The position numbers and the translations under genes are program-made. The notes below the pieces were generated by a model, which was not told the DNA's origin, made no database searches, and saw only the letters and a list, made by a program, of their open reading frames with translations. Shown here in pieces: positions 9,445-18,651 of a DNA stretch of 64,000 bases. Within the stretch, counting starts at the first letter, position 1. Each line of letters opens with the position of its first letter. The DNA is from JAWKWH01 sp041397625 (GTDB lineage: Bacteria; Pseudomonadota; Alphaproteobacteria; Rhizobiales; Rhizobiaceae), in contig JAWKWH010000001.1 of NCBI GenBank assembly GCA_041397625.1, positions 496,001 to 560,000 of the forward strand. Reading direction: 5' to 3'.

Positions 9445-10467
9445 CTACCGCGTGATCGCCACACGGATTTCCTTGATGTCGAGCGACAGCCCGCTGTTGG
9501 AAACATCGGGATTGACGGCGATGGTCCCTGCGGCGCCGGGGTTGCGATCGGGCAGGTCGATCTCGAACAGGAACTCGCCCGGCGTCGGTCCGACCTCGTA
9601 GCGCTTGCGGCCGCAATCGCCGAGTTCGGCCAGGTCGCAGGCAATCGATATCTGCGTCGGCTTGCCTTCCTCGGCCCGCGCCAGGATGCTGAACAGCGCC
9701 CGCCCTCCGGCGATCCGCTCCAGCGTGCCCTCGCCGATGTCGAACAGGATTTCGGCGCCGCCGGCCGAGCTGATCCTCAGATAGCTTTCCCCGTCGCGCT
9801 CGACCAGATCGGCTCTCGCTCCGCCGGGCACCGTGACTTCGGTCGAGTTGGCCGGTTCGAAAATGCCGATCCAGTCGCGCACCTGGTCGGCGCCGTCTTC
9901 CGGGCCGTCCGGTACGTCCTCCGGGCGAAAATTCTCGCCGTCCAGTTCCGGCGGCGGGTTGGGAACCGCACCGCTGCGCTCGTCCAGCGACAGAAGGATA
10001 CCGCTTTGCAGCGTCCACCAGACGCCGGTGCCGATTGCCGCCAGCAGCAGGGCCGCGACGAACAGCTTCGCGAAAGGCCGTCGCCGCAGCGTCGGATCGG
10101 CCTCGTAATCGTAATCGTCCTCATCTGGGCCGTCGGATGCCGACAGCCTGTCCTCCGCAACGAGGTCCGGCGCCCGCGATTCGACGACTTCGCGCGGCGC
10201 GGCGGGCGCAGCGACGTCCGGAACCGGAGCCGGTGTTTCGGCCTGCGGCTCTCTGCCCGCCGGAACGAACTCTGATTCGATCTCGGCGATCTTGGCGCGC
10301 AGGCCAATGCGCCGCTTTTCGGCCGCCTCGGGCGTTATCGTGTCGCGCGCGTTGAGCGCCCGTTCCAGCGCGGCGAAGGCGGAGTTGTAGACACGCTGGC
10401 GAAATGCCTCGTCGCCCGCGTCGCCCTTTTCAAGCGCGTTCCTGATCGCCTTTTCGATTGCGTCCAA
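9445..10467 (-). CDS. Conserved hypothetical single-pass membrane protein
   Basis: The function of this 340-residue protein is not recognised. A helical, charged cytoplasmic region comes first (1-65, with alternating Ala/Arg/Glu). A Pro/Ala/Glu-rich linker follows (about 68-125), then one membrane segment (about 133-156, FVAALLLAAIGTGVWWTL). A C-terminal extracytoplasmic domain of about 180 residues is predicted to be mostly beta strand and includes two cysteines (ACDLAELGDCG) that could form a disulfide. The C-terminal domain looks like a jelly-roll or carbohydrate-binding fold, but that is only an impression. The gene ends four bases from the ligase stop on the opposite strand and is not in an obvious operon. 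Confidence 0.6.
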   Translation of the reverse strand: MDAIEKAIRNALEKGDAGDEAFRQRVYNSAFAALERALNARDTITPEAAEKRRIGLRAKIAEIESEFVPAGREPQAETPAPVPDVAAPAAPREVVESRAPDLVAEDRLSASDGPDEDDYDYEADPTLRRRPFAKLFVAALLLAAIGTGVWWTLQSGILLSLDERSGAVPNPPPELDGENFRPEDVPDGPEDGADQVRDWIGIFEPANSTEVTVPGGARADLVERDGESYLRISSAGGAEILFDIGEGTLERIAGGRALFSILARAEEGKPTQISIACDLAELGDCGRKRYEVGPTPGEFLFEIDLPDRNPGAAGTIAVNPDVSNSGLSLDIKEIRVAITR

Positions 10468-10557
10468 TCACGCATCCTCCGCATCGGAATACTGCTCTAT
10501 CCCGTAGGCGGCGATCGATCAATGCGATCTGCGGCGTGCGCCGGATCGCAGGAAGAC

Positions 10558-11115
10558 TCAATGCGCGGTATCCCGGGCCGCTTCTTCCAAAAAGTCAAAC
10601 ACATAAGGCGAGAGCGATCGCCAGCACTCGACGCGGAACGCGTCCTCGCCCGTTCGCCACAAAACCACCTCGGCCTTGCCGAAAATCGTCCGGCTACAGG
10701 CGCCGACCGGGAATTTGCGGCGGTCGAGATCCTGCGGACAGCCGGCCGACAAGGCGGTTTCCGCGCCCGGCCCCGACACGATCACCGCCGTGTTGCGGTG
10801 CGATACGTCAACCGCCGAATGCGAGACCCGCGAGCTTGCCAGCGCATCGGCCGGGTTGTTCTTTCCGGTGTCGATGATCAGCCATTCGTCGGGCCCCAGC
10901 CACAGGGCCGCGCGCGTTCCGCTTGCAGCCGCGCACTTCGGCTTGCGCGGCAGGCTCACGCCGAGTGCCCGCGACAGCGCGGCAAGCGATTTCTCAGGCG
11001 CGCGCAGCGACAGGCGGAAGGCGGGTTCCGCCGGCGCGATCTCGATATGCGGTCCGGCGGCGCGCCGGCCTGCCAGCGATTGCAGGCGATCAGCCGCCTT
11101 GCTTGCCTCAGCCAT
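10558..11115 (-). CDS. soxG: Sarcosine oxidase, gamma subunit
   Basis: This 185-residue protein has the SoxG fold motifs (ALWLGPDEWLII, AVDVSHRN, CPQDLDRRKFPVG, WRSLSPYVFDFLEEA). It is the smallest structural partner of heterotetrameric sarcosine oxidase, which converts sarcosine, oxygen and tetrahydrofolate to glycine, hydrogen peroxide and methylene-tetrahydrofolate. It is the last gene of soxBDAG and overlaps the soxA stop by eight bases. Confidence 0.93.
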   Translation of the reverse strand: MAEASKAADRLQSLAGRRAAGPHIEIAPAEPAFRLSLRAPEKSLAALSRALGVSLPRKPKCAAASGTRAALWLGPDEWLIIDTGKNNPADALASSRVSHSAVDVSHRNTAVIVSGPGAETALSAGCPQDLDRRKFPVGACSRTIFGKAEVVLWRTGEDAFRVECWRSLSPYVFDFLEEAARDTAH

Positions 11116-14092
11116 GAAGCCGCGCTCCTTCCTCGTCGACGAAGACGGTCGGTGTCACCGTCACCTCGATTGTCCCGCCGGGCATCGGCACGTGGAGCGT
11201 TTCGCCCAACCGGTTGTGGCCGCCTTCGACCAGCGCCAGCGCGATCGAGTGGCCGCAATTCTCCGACCAGTAGGATGAGGTGACGAAACCGATCATCGTC
11301 ATCGGCACCTTCTGGTTCGGGTCGGCGACGATCTGCGCGCCTTCCTCCAGCACCACCTTCGGGTCGGCGGTCCTGAGCCCCACAAGCTGTCGCCGGCCAG
11401 GCGCCGTCAGGTCAGGCCGCTTCAGCCCGCGAATGCCGACGAAATCGGTCTTCTTCTTGCCGATCGCCCAGCCGAGCCCGGCATCGTAGGGCGTCACGGT
11501 GCCGTCGGTGTCCTGGCCGACGATGATGTAGCCCTTCTCGGCGCGCAGCACGTGCATTGTCTCGGTGCCGTAGGCGCAGGCGCCGTGCTTCTGGCCTTCG
11601 GCCCACAACGCCTCCCACACCGAACGACCATAGTCGGCGGGCACATTGACCTCGTAGCCGGCCTCGCCGGTAAACGACATGCGGAACAGCCTCGTCGGAA
11701 CACCACAGATCCTGCCTTCGCGCACGCTCATATGCGGCATCGCCTCGTTCGACAGATCGATGCCTTCGGTGAGCGGCGCGACGATGTCGCGCGCCTTCGG
11801 CCCCTGCACGGCGATCACCGCCCATTGCTCGCTGGTCGATGTCAGCCACACGTCGAGTTCGGGGAACTCGGTCTGGAGATAGTCCTCCATCATGTTCAGC
11901 ACGCGCGGCGCGCCGCCCGTCGTCGTCGTCACGTGAAAACGGTCTTCGGCGATCCGCCCGACCACGCCGTCATCGTAGATGAAGCCGTCTTCGCGCAGCA
12001 TGACGCCGTAGCGGCAGCGCCCGACGCCGAGCTTCTGCCACGGATTGGTGTACATGATCTCGAGGAACGTCGCCGCATCGGGACCGACCACCTCGATCTT
12101 GCCGAGGGTGGAGGCGTCGAACAGGCCGGCAGCTTTGCGGACCGTCCGGCACTCGCGGTTGACGGCGGCGTGCATGTCCTCGCCGGCCTGCGGGTAGTAC
12201 CACGCGCGCCGCCAGTTGCCGACGTCCTCGAACACCGCGCCGTGTTGTTCTTCCCAGCCGTCGATCGGCGTCTTGCGCAGCGGATCGAACAGATGACCGC
12301 GACCATGCGAGATGATAGTGCCGAAGGTCACCGGCGTATAGGGCGCGCGAAACGTCGTCAGCCCCACTTCGGGGATGTCCTTGCCGAGCGTCTCTGCGGC
12401 GATCGCCAGGCCGTGGATGTTCGACGTCTTGCCCTGGTCGGTGGCCATGCCGTTGGTTGTGAAGCGCTTGACATGCTCGATCGAGCGCATGCCCTCGCGT
12501 ACCGCAAGGCGGATATCCTTGGCGGTGACGTCGTTCTGGAAGTCGACGAAGGCCTTGCCCGTCTCGCCCGCGCCGTCATCGCCGATCATGCCGCCGGTGC
12601 GGCTCTCGCTGCTTGTCGCCTTCAGCGACACCTTGCGCTTCTTCGTGCCTGCGATCTCGCGGCCGGCCGTTTCGCCCGCCGCGAGCGCCTCGTCGACCAG
12701 CGTCTCGAATGCATCGGTTCCGGCGCAGGCGCCGACCGACACGCAGGCCTGGGCGTAGGTGCCGGGCACGAAGCGCTGACGCTCGGCGTCCCAGGCTACT
12801 TTGCCGCGCGACTGCGAGAACAGGTGCAGCGACGGTGTCCAGCCCGACGACATCAACAGCGCGTCGACGGCGATCGTGCGCTTGGTGCCGCCGTCGCGCC
12901 TTTGGATCGTCATCGACGAGACCCGCAGGCGCCCGCCGGTGCCGGTTACGCGGTGGCCGGCAATAACCTCGATGCCGCGCTTCCTCGCTTCTTCGGCAAG
13001 CGGGCCTGGCTCGTCGCGGCTGTCGACGATGGCCGCCACATTGACGCCGGCGGCGGCAAGGTCGAGCGCCGCGCCGTAGGCGCTGTCATTGGCAGTGAAG
13101 ACGCCGACATTGCGACCCACCGCCACGCCGTAATGGTTGAGATAGGTGCGTCCGGCCGAGGCCAGCATCACGCCTGGCCGATCGTTGCCCGCAAACACCA
13201 TGTGCCGTTCGATCGCCCCCGTGGCGACGATCACGCGACCGGCGCGCACCTGCCACAGCCTCTCGCGCGGCAGGCCGGGCGCGGGCCGGGCCAGGTGATC
13301 GCTCACCCGCTCGGCCAGGCAGACGAAATTCTGGGCATAGTAGCCGAAGGCCGTCGTGCGGGTGAGGAGGCGCACATTGTCCATCGCTGCGAGCTTTGCT
13401 GCCGTCGCCTGCGCCCATTCCCAGCCGGGTTCGCCGTCAATCGTGGTGCCGGTCTCGAACCGCAGGCTGCCGCCGCATTCCGGTTGCTCGTCGCAGAGGA
13501 TCACCCGTACGCCGCTTGCTGCCGCCGAAAGCGCGGCTGAAAGGCCGGCCGCGCCGGCGCCCACCACCAGCACGTCGCAATGGGCGTAGCGCGAGGCGTA
13601 GTGGTCGGGGTCAGGCTCGTCGGGCGCGACGCCGAGGCCGGCCGCGGCGCGGATGTTCGGCTCGTAGAGGCTCTTCCACGCCGCCTTCGGCCACATGAAG
13701 GTCTTGTAGTAGAAGCCTGCCGAGAACATCGGCGAGGCGAGATTGTTGACCTCGTTGATATCGAAGGCGAGCGACGGCCAGCGGTTCTGCGAGATCGCCT
13801 CCAGCCCGTCATAGAGTTCCTGCACCGTGGCGCGCACGTTCGGCGTCTTGCGTCCGCCGCCGCGCGAGATGCCGACCAGCGCGTTCGGCTCCTCGGCGCC
13901 GGCGCCGAGCACGCCGCGTGGCCGGTGATACTTGAACGAGCGCCCCATCAGGTGGACGCCGTTGGCCAGCAGGGCCGAGGCGAGCGTGTCGCCCTCAAGC
14001 CCCTGCATGGCTTCACCGTCGAAGGTGAACCCGATGCCCCTTGCCGGCACGAGCCGGCCGGCGCCGGCGATGCGGTTGGCTCCGCCGGTCAT
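11108..14092 (-). CDS. soxA: Sarcosine oxidase, alpha subunit
   Basis: This 994-residue protein has the size usual for SoxA. An N-terminal ferredoxin-like segment (RSFKYHRPRGVLGAG) is followed by an NAD/FAD-binding Rossmann domain with GAGAAGLSAA near residue 178. The C-terminal third is a GcvT/aminomethyltransferase-like folate-binding domain (for example SFTGEAGYEVNVP). The family binds NAD and tetrahydrofolate and transfers the one-carbon unit released by the beta subunit. Its start overlaps the soxD stop by four bases. No truncation is seen. Confidence 0.96.
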   Translation of the reverse strand: MTGGANRIAGAGRLVPARGIGFTFDGEAMQGLEGDTLASALLANGVHLMGRSFKYHRPRGVLGAGAEEPNALVGISRGGGRKTPNVRATVQELYDGLEAISQNRWPSLAFDINEVNNLASPMFSAGFYYKTFMWPKAAWKSLYEPNIRAAAGLGVAPDEPDPDHYASRYAHCDVLVVGAGAAGLSAALSAAASGVRVILCDEQPECGGSLRFETGTTIDGEPGWEWAQATAAKLAAMDNVRLLTRTTAFGYYAQNFVCLAERVSDHLARPAPGLPRERLWQVRAGRVIVATGAIERHMVFAGNDRPGVMLASAGRTYLNHYGVAVGRNVGVFTANDSAYGAALDLAAAGVNVAAIVDSRDEPGPLAEEARKRGIEVIAGHRVTGTGGRLRVSSMTIQRRDGGTKRTIAVDALLMSSGWTPSLHLFSQSRGKVAWDAERQRFVPGTYAQACVSVGACAGTDAFETLVDEALAAGETAGREIAGTKKRKVSLKATSSESRTGGMIGDDGAGETGKAFVDFQNDVTAKDIRLAVREGMRSIEHVKRFTTNGMATDQGKTSNIHGLAIAAETLGKDIPEVGLTTFRAPYTPVTFGTIISHGRGHLFDPLRKTPIDGWEEQHGAVFEDVGNWRRAWYYPQAGEDMHAAVNRECRTVRKAAGLFDASTLGKIEVVGPDAATFLEIMYTNPWQKLGVGRCRYGVMLREDGFIYDDGVVGRIAEDRFHVTTTTGGAPRVLNMMEDYLQTEFPELDVWLTSTSEQWAVIAVQGPKARDIVAPLTEGIDLSNEAMPHMSVREGRICGVPTRLFRMSFTGEAGYEVNVPADYGRSVWEALWAEGQKHGACAYGTETMHVLRAEKGYIIVGQDTDGTVTPYDAGLGWAIGKKKTDFVGIRGLKRPDLTAPGRRQLVGLRTADPKVVLEEGAQIVADPNQKVPMTMIGFVTSSYWSENCGHSIALALVEGGHNRLGETLHVPMPGGTIEVTVTPTVFVDEEGARLHG

Positions 14093-14424
14093 CGTTTCGC
14101 CCCCGTCTTCCTGGTCGCCTTCTTCTTCGCCGCTGCGCCGGCGCCGTCGATGTCCGGCCGGGGCTCGCCGGCCTTGTAGGTCATGACGAACCGGTCGGAA
14201 ACCGTGTCGCGCACCGCGTTGAAGAAGCGCGCGCAGCCATGGATATGGCGCCAGCGCTCGTAATGCAGGCCCTTGGGATTTGCTCGGATGAAGAAGAATG
14301 CCTCGAAATCGACATCCGACTGCGCGGCGATATCGCGCGGCCGCGCGATATGCGCCTCGCCGGCATTGGCGAACTCCGTCTCCGGACGTTCCTCTTCGCA
14401 GTAGGGGCAGTGGATGAGCAGCAT
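14089..14424 (-). CDS. soxD: Sarcosine oxidase, delta subunit
   Basis: This 111-residue SoxD protein begins with HCPYCEEERPETEF. The paired cysteines (Cys6, Cys9) and the later His are the zinc-site pattern of this family. The conserved middle (FFIRANPKGLHYERWRHI) and the lysine-rich C-terminal tail are also typical. It is a small structural subunit of sarcosine oxidase, located between soxB (10-base gap) and soxA (4-base overlap). Confidence 0.94.
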   Translation of the reverse strand: MLLIHCPYCEEERPETEFANAGEAHIARPRDIAAQSDVDFEAFFFIRANPKGLHYERWRHIHGCARFFNAVRDTVSDRFVMTYKAGEPRPDIDGAGAAAKKKATRKTGAKR

Positions 14425-14434
14425 GGCCGGGTCC

Positions 14435-15688
14435 TCAGTGCGCCACGGCGGCGGCGGCGGCCTCGTCGATCAGCCTGCCGGTGCGGAACCGTTCGAGCGT
14501 GTACGGCGCGTTGATGACGTGCGGCTCGTCGCGGGCGATCGTGTGGGCGAAGACGTGGCCGGAGCCGGGCGTCGCCTTGAAGCCGCCTGTGCCCCAGCCG
14601 CAATTGACATAGAGCCCCTTGACCGGCGTCTTCGCCAGGATCGGCGAGCGGTCGGGCGTGACGTCGACGATGCCGCCCCAGGAGCGCAGCATCTTCATGC
14701 GGGTGAACATCGGGAACATCTCGCATATGGCTTCAAGCGTGTGCTGGATGATGTGCAATCCGCCGGTCTGCGAGTAGGAGATGTATTGGTCGGTACCGGC
14801 GCCGATCACCAGTTCGCCCTTGTCGGACTGGGAAATGTAGGCGTGCACCGTGTTCGACATCACCACGCAGGGAAAGCACGGTTTCACCGGCTCGGAGACC
14901 AGCGCCTGCAGCGGATAGCTTTCAAGCGGCATGCGCACGCCGGCCATGTCCATCAGCACCGACGAATGGCCGGCCGCCACTACGCCGATCTTCTTGGCGC
15001 CGATGAAACCGCGGCTCGTCTCCACGCCCTCGACGGCGCCGTTCTTCGACCGGCGGATACCGGTGACCTCGCAGTTCTGGATGATGTCGACGCCGCGCGC
15101 CGAGGCGCCGCGCGCATAGCCCCAGGCGACCGCGTCGTGACGCGCCGTGCCGCCGCGCCGCTGCAGCGCCGCCCCCATCACCGGGTAGCGCGCCGTCTTC
15201 GAGATGTTGAGCGGCGGGCAGAACGCCTTGGCCTCGTCCGGCGTCAGCCATTCATTGTCGACGCCGTTCAGCCGGTTTGCATGGATGTGGCGTTGCGCCA
15301 CCTGCACGTCGTGGACATTGTGCGCCAGCATCATCACACCGCGCGGGCTGTACATGACGTTGTAGTTGAGTTCCTGCGACAGGTCTTCCCACAGATTGAC
15401 CGCGTGGTTGTAGATCGCCGCGCTCTCGTCATAAAGGTAGTTGGAGCGGATGATCGTGGTGTTGCGGCCGGTATTGCCGCCACCGAGCCAGCCCTTTTCC
15501 AGTACCGCGACATTGGTGATGCCATGTTCCCTGGCCAGGTAATAGGCGGTCGCCAGCCCGTGGCCGCCGGCGCCGACGATGATCACGTCATAAGCGGATT
15601 TGGGCTCGGGCGAGGTCCACTGTTCCTCCCAACCCTTGTGCCCGCGCATGGCCTCGCGGGCGATGGCGAATACGGAATATTTGCGCAT
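14435..15688 (-). CDS. soxB: Sarcosine oxidase, beta subunit
   Basis: This 417-residue flavoprotein has an FAD dinucleotide-binding motif VGAGGHGLATAYYL (about 38-51) and the family N-terminus RKYSVFAIAREA. In characterised SoxB, FAD and a covalent FMN carry out sarcosine demethylation. The His in ARHDAVAWGYARGA is conserved around the covalent flavin region. It is the first gene of the soxBDAG operon. The upstream region to rpsU (about 310 bases) presumably holds its promoter. No glyA or formate-handling gene follows within the operon. Confidence 0.96.
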   Translation of the reverse strand: MRKYSVFAIAREAMRGHKGWEEQWTSPEPKSAYDVIIVGAGGHGLATAYYLAREHGITNVAVLEKGWLGGGNTGRNTTIIRSNYLYDESAAIYNHAVNLWEDLSQELNYNVMYSPRGVMMLAHNVHDVQVAQRHIHANRLNGVDNEWLTPDEAKAFCPPLNISKTARYPVMGAALQRRGGTARHDAVAWGYARGASARGVDIIQNCEVTGIRRSKNGAVEGVETSRGFIGAKKIGVVAAGHSSVLMDMAGVRMPLESYPLQALVSEPVKPCFPCVVMSNTVHAYISQSDKGELVIGAGTDQYISYSQTGGLHIIQHTLEAICEMFPMFTRMKMLRSWGGIVDVTPDRSPILAKTPVKGLYVNCGWGTGGFKATPGSGHVFAHTIARDEPHVINAPYTLERFRTGRLIDEAAAAAVAH

Positions 15689-15999
15689 GGGCGACGTTCC
15701 GAAACCTCAGACCTGACAGTGCCCCGTGTATGGCAGAGGCCGTTACCACTAGACAAGTGCGACGACCGGTCATGCCATGAAAGCGACAGGCCGTGACGCT
15801 TTGCCCGACCGGTTTTCACGACCTTTCCGGCGACGATCCGCCCGTATGCCGGCTCGACAAGTTTCGGGCGGGCCATGTGGACATTTCATCCGGGTTCTGC
15901 TATTCGCCGCAACAATTCGCGCCGGACCACCGGCGCGGAGACGTTTTGGTATTGCCGGACGTCTCGCCGTTTAGAACCCGAACACACAGGAACCATTAC
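15689..15999. other. Intergenic region between divergent soxB and rpsU
   Basis: This 311-base gap between divergent genes must hold two promoters, but I see no strong sigma-70 pair. An open frame in phase with rpsU covers part of it (from 15793) but has no protein-like character. The rpsU ribosome-binding site (AGG at 15988-15990) lies at its right edge. Confidence 0.5.
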
Positions 16000-16224
16000 G
16001 TGCAGGTACTTGTCCGCGACAACAATGTAGATCAGGCGCTTCGCGCGCTGAAAAAGAAAATGCAGCGCGAAGGCATCTTCCGCGAGATGAAGATGCGCGG
16101 CCACTACGAGAAGCCCTCTGAGAAAAGGGCCCGCGAGAAGGCGGAAGCCATCCGCAGGGCGCGCAAGCTGGCGCGCAAGCGGGCGCAGCGCGAAGGCCTC
16201 ATCGGCGGACGTTCGGGACGCTAG
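16000..16224 (+). CDS. rpsU: 30S ribosomal protein S21
   Basis: This 74-residue basic protein begins QVLVRDNNVDQALRALKKK and ends in a long Arg/Lys/Ala helix, as alphaproteobacterial S21 does. The start is GTG at 16000, preceded by AGG at 15988-15990. A longer open frame upstream is not part of the protein. S21 helps base-pairing of mRNA on the small ribosomal subunit. A rho-independent terminator follows the stop. Confidence 0.96.
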   Translation: MQVLVRDNNVDQALRALKKKMQREGIFREMKMRGHYEKPSEKRAREKAEAIRRARKLARKRAQREGLIGGRSGR

Positions 16225-16237
16225 CGTCACAAACCGG

Positions 16238-16271
16238 CGGCGGACGGCGTGTGGACGCTCCGCCGCTTTTT
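16238..16271 (+). terminator. Rho-independent terminator of rpsU
   Basis: Seven-base arms CGGCGGA (16238-16244) and TCCGCCG (16259-16265) enclose a loop that itself contains GCGT/ACGC pairing. A CTTTTT run follows at once. It lies 14 bases after the rpsU stop. Confidence 0.8.
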
Positions 16272-16367
16272 CGTCTTTATCGGGCAATAGTTCTCGGGCG
16301 GCGCGGCTCGCGGTCGGCGCCGCCTTTCTTGTGTGAAGACAGCAACCTGATCCGGGAACCAGAACGG

Positions 16368-17213
16368 GTGTATAGCGAAACAGCATCTCGCGGCACGGGA
16401 CGGACGCTCCGCGGTCCGTCGCTGGCGCTTTTCGTGGCGATGGCGGCGCTTGCCGGCTGCCAGACCAGCGGCGGCGAGATCGCGACGATCGAGGTGGCGC
16501 AGGGGTCGGAGGAGAACATCGCTTCGCTGACCGCCGTCATCGAGCGCAGCCCCAGGGATCCGGAAGCCTACAATGTGCGCGGCTCCGCTTACGGCCGTGG
16601 CGGCAAGTATCGCGAAGCGCTGAAGGATTTCGACAAGGCCATCGAACTTAATCCGCGCTTCTATCAGGCCTACGCCAACCGTGCCCTGATCTGGCGCTTC
16701 CTTGGCGAGCAGGACAAGGCCGTCAAGGACTACAACCAGGCGATCAGGATCAACCCGTCCTACGACGCCGCCTATATCGGACGCGGCAACCTGTTGCGCA
16801 AATCCGGACGCGTCAACGAGGCGTTCCGCGATTTCGAACGCGCCATCCAGCTCGACACCACCGACGCCCGCGCCTACCACAATCGCGGCCTGATCTACCA
16901 GGCGCGGGGCCAGCACGCCTTCGCGATCGAGGATTTCTCCACCGCGATCTCGCTGTCGTCGGACGCACCAGAGCCTTATAATGGCCGTGGCGTGTCCTAT
17001 TTGGCCCTGAAGGACGACGAAAATGCCTTCGCCGACTTCAACACCGCCATCAAGCTCAACGGCAATGTGGCCGAGAGCTGGGCCAATCAGGCCATCGTCT
17101 ACGAATATCGTGGCGAAAAGGGCAAGGCGCGCAGGTCCTACGCCCAGGCGCTGAAGATAGATCCCAACTACCAGCCGGCGAAGGACGGCCTGAACCGCGT
17201 CAGGGGCGGTTGA
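16368..17213 (+). CDS. TPR-repeat lipoprotein (NlpI-like)
   Basis: This is a 281-residue protein from the chosen GTG at 16368. Its hydrophobic signal segment ends in a lipobox (MAALAGC), so it should be acylated and membrane anchored. At least six tetratricopeptide repeats follow in tandem (for example GKYREALKDFDKAIELNP, EQDKAVKDYNQAIRINP, DENAFADFNTAIKLNG). The repeats suggest a scaffold at the envelope. NlpI-type proteins connect wall hydrolases and proteases, but no partner is indicated here. The frame is open upstream to 16251. That part overlaps the rpsU terminator and is unlikely to be coding. Confidence 0.8.
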   Translation: MYSETASRGTGRTLRGPSLALFVAMAALAGCQTSGGEIATIEVAQGSEENIASLTAVIERSPRDPEAYNVRGSAYGRGGKYREALKDFDKAIELNPRFYQAYANRALIWRFLGEQDKAVKDYNQAIRINPSYDAAYIGRGNLLRKSGRVNEAFRDFERAIQLDTTDARAYHNRGLIYQARGQHAFAIEDFSTAISLSSDAPEPYNGRGVSYLALKDDENAFADFNTAIKLNGNVAESWANQAIVYEYRGEKGKARRSYAQALKIDPNYQPAKDGLNRVRGG

Positions 17214-17243
17214 CGGGAAACCGGCGCCGGTCTGGACCGTGCA

Positions 17244-18641
17244 TCAGTGGTCCATCGCCTTGACGATTTCCTCGGTCATCTTCTTGGCGTCGCCGAGCAG
17301 CATCATCGTGCCGTCCTTGTAGAACAGCGTGTTGTCGATGCCGGCATAGCCCGAACCGAGCGAGCGCTTGACGAACAGGCAGGTCTTGGCCTTGTCGACG
17401 TCGAGGATCGGCATGCCGTAGATCGGCGACGACTTGTCGTCGCGCGCCGATGGGTTGGTCACGTCGTTGGCGCCGATGACATAGGCGACGTCGGCCTGGG
17501 CAAACTCCGAGTTGATGTCCTCCAGCTCGAATACCTCGTCATAGGGCACGTTGGCCTCGGCCAGCAGCACGTTCATGTGGCCGGGCATGCGGCCTGCCAC
17601 CGGATGGATGGCGTATTTCACCTCGACGCCGGCTTCCTTCAGCTTGTCGGCCATCTCGCGCAGCGCGTGCTGCGCCTGCGCCACCGCCATGCCGTAGCCC
17701 GGCACGATGATCACCTTCGATGCATTGGTCATCAGGAAGGCCGCATCGTCGGCCGAGCCCATCTTGACCGTGCGGTCGATGCCGTCATCGGTCGCCGCCA
17801 TCGTCTCGCCGCCGAAGCCGCCAAGGATGACCGAGATGAACGAGCGGTTCATGCCCTTGCACATGATGTAGGACAGGATGGCGCCCGAAGAGCCGACCAG
17901 CGCGCCGGTGATGATCAGCGCCAGGTTGCCGAGCGTGAACCCGATGCCGGCGGCCGCCCAGCCCGAATAGGAGTTGAGCATGGAGACGACGACCGGCATG
18001 TCGGCGCCGCCGATCGGGATGATGATCAGCACGCCGAGCGCCAGCGACAGCAGCACGATCAGCCAGAAGACGACCGTGCTCTCGGTGGTCACCAGCATGA
18101 TGACGAGGACGACCAGCGCGATGGCCAGCGCGGCGTTGACCGCATGGCGCATCGGCAACAGGATCGGCTTGCCCGACATGCGGCCATCGAGCTTCAGGAA
18201 TGCGATGACCGAACCGGTAAACGTGATCGCGCCGATGGCGACGCCAAGGCTCATTTCCACCAGCGCCTGGCTGTGGATATCGCCGATCGTGCCGATACCG
18301 AAGCTTTCAGGCGAGTACATCGCCGCTGCGGCCACCATCACCGCGGCCAGGCCGACGAGCGAGTGGAAGGCGGCGACGAGCTGCGGCATCGAGGTCATGG
18401 CGATCGAGCGCGCGATATAGGCGCCAACCCCGCCGCCGACCGCCATGCCGACCACGATCAGCGCCAGTCCGCCGAAGCTCGGCGTCGCCAGCGCCAGCGT
18501 GGTGACGATGGCGATCGCCATGCCGATCATGCCATAAAGATTGCCCTGCCGGCTCGTCGTCGGATGCGACAGGCCGCGCAACGCCAGGATGAACAGGACG
18601 CCAGAGACCAGATAGAGGAAGGCAGCCAGATTTACGCCCAT
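17244..18641 (-). CDS. pntB: NAD(P) transhydrogenase, beta subunit
   Basis: This 465-residue protein has eight or nine membrane segments, then a soluble NADP(H)-binding domain III (about 285-465) with the motif VPGYGMAVAQAQHAL and VIGANDVTNP. Domain III and the membrane domain couple proton entry to hydride transfer from NADH to NADP. It is the last gene of pntAa-pntAb-pntB, 10 bases after pntAb. Confidence 0.96.
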   Translation of the reverse strand: MGVNLAAFLYLVSGVLFILALRGLSHPTTSRQGNLYGMIGMAIAIVTTLALATPSFGGLALIVVGMAVGGGVGAYIARSIAMTSMPQLVAAFHSLVGLAAVMVAAAAMYSPESFGIGTIGDIHSQALVEMSLGVAIGAITFTGSVIAFLKLDGRMSGKPILLPMRHAVNAALAIALVVLVIMLVTTESTVVFWLIVLLSLALGVLIIIPIGGADMPVVVSMLNSYSGWAAAGIGFTLGNLALIITGALVGSSGAILSYIMCKGMNRSFISVILGGFGGETMAATDDGIDRTVKMGSADDAAFLMTNASKVIIVPGYGMAVAQAQHALREMADKLKEAGVEVKYAIHPVAGRMPGHMNVLLAEANVPYDEVFELEDINSEFAQADVAYVIGANDVTNPSARDDKSSPIYGMPILDVDKAKTCLFVKRSLGSGYAGIDNTLFYKDGTMMLLGDAKKMTEEIVKAMDH

Positions 18642-18651
18642 CCGTCAGCCC

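Noticed and set aside
7860..9644. Open frame of 594 codons opposite the DNA ligase
   Set aside because: The ligase on the other strand has all its catalytic motifs. This frame has none.
11552..13540. Open frame of 662 codons opposite soxA
   Set aside because: It is antisense to a clear soxA and has no recognisable domain.
15793..15999. N-terminal extension of rpsU
   Set aside because: S21 is about 70 residues, and the extension has no protein-like pattern. GTG at 16000 has the ribosome-binding site.
17220..17231. Palindrome ACCGGCGCCGGT between the TPR gene and pntB as a terminator
   Set aside because: It has no loop and no U tract. It may be chance in GC-rich DNA.
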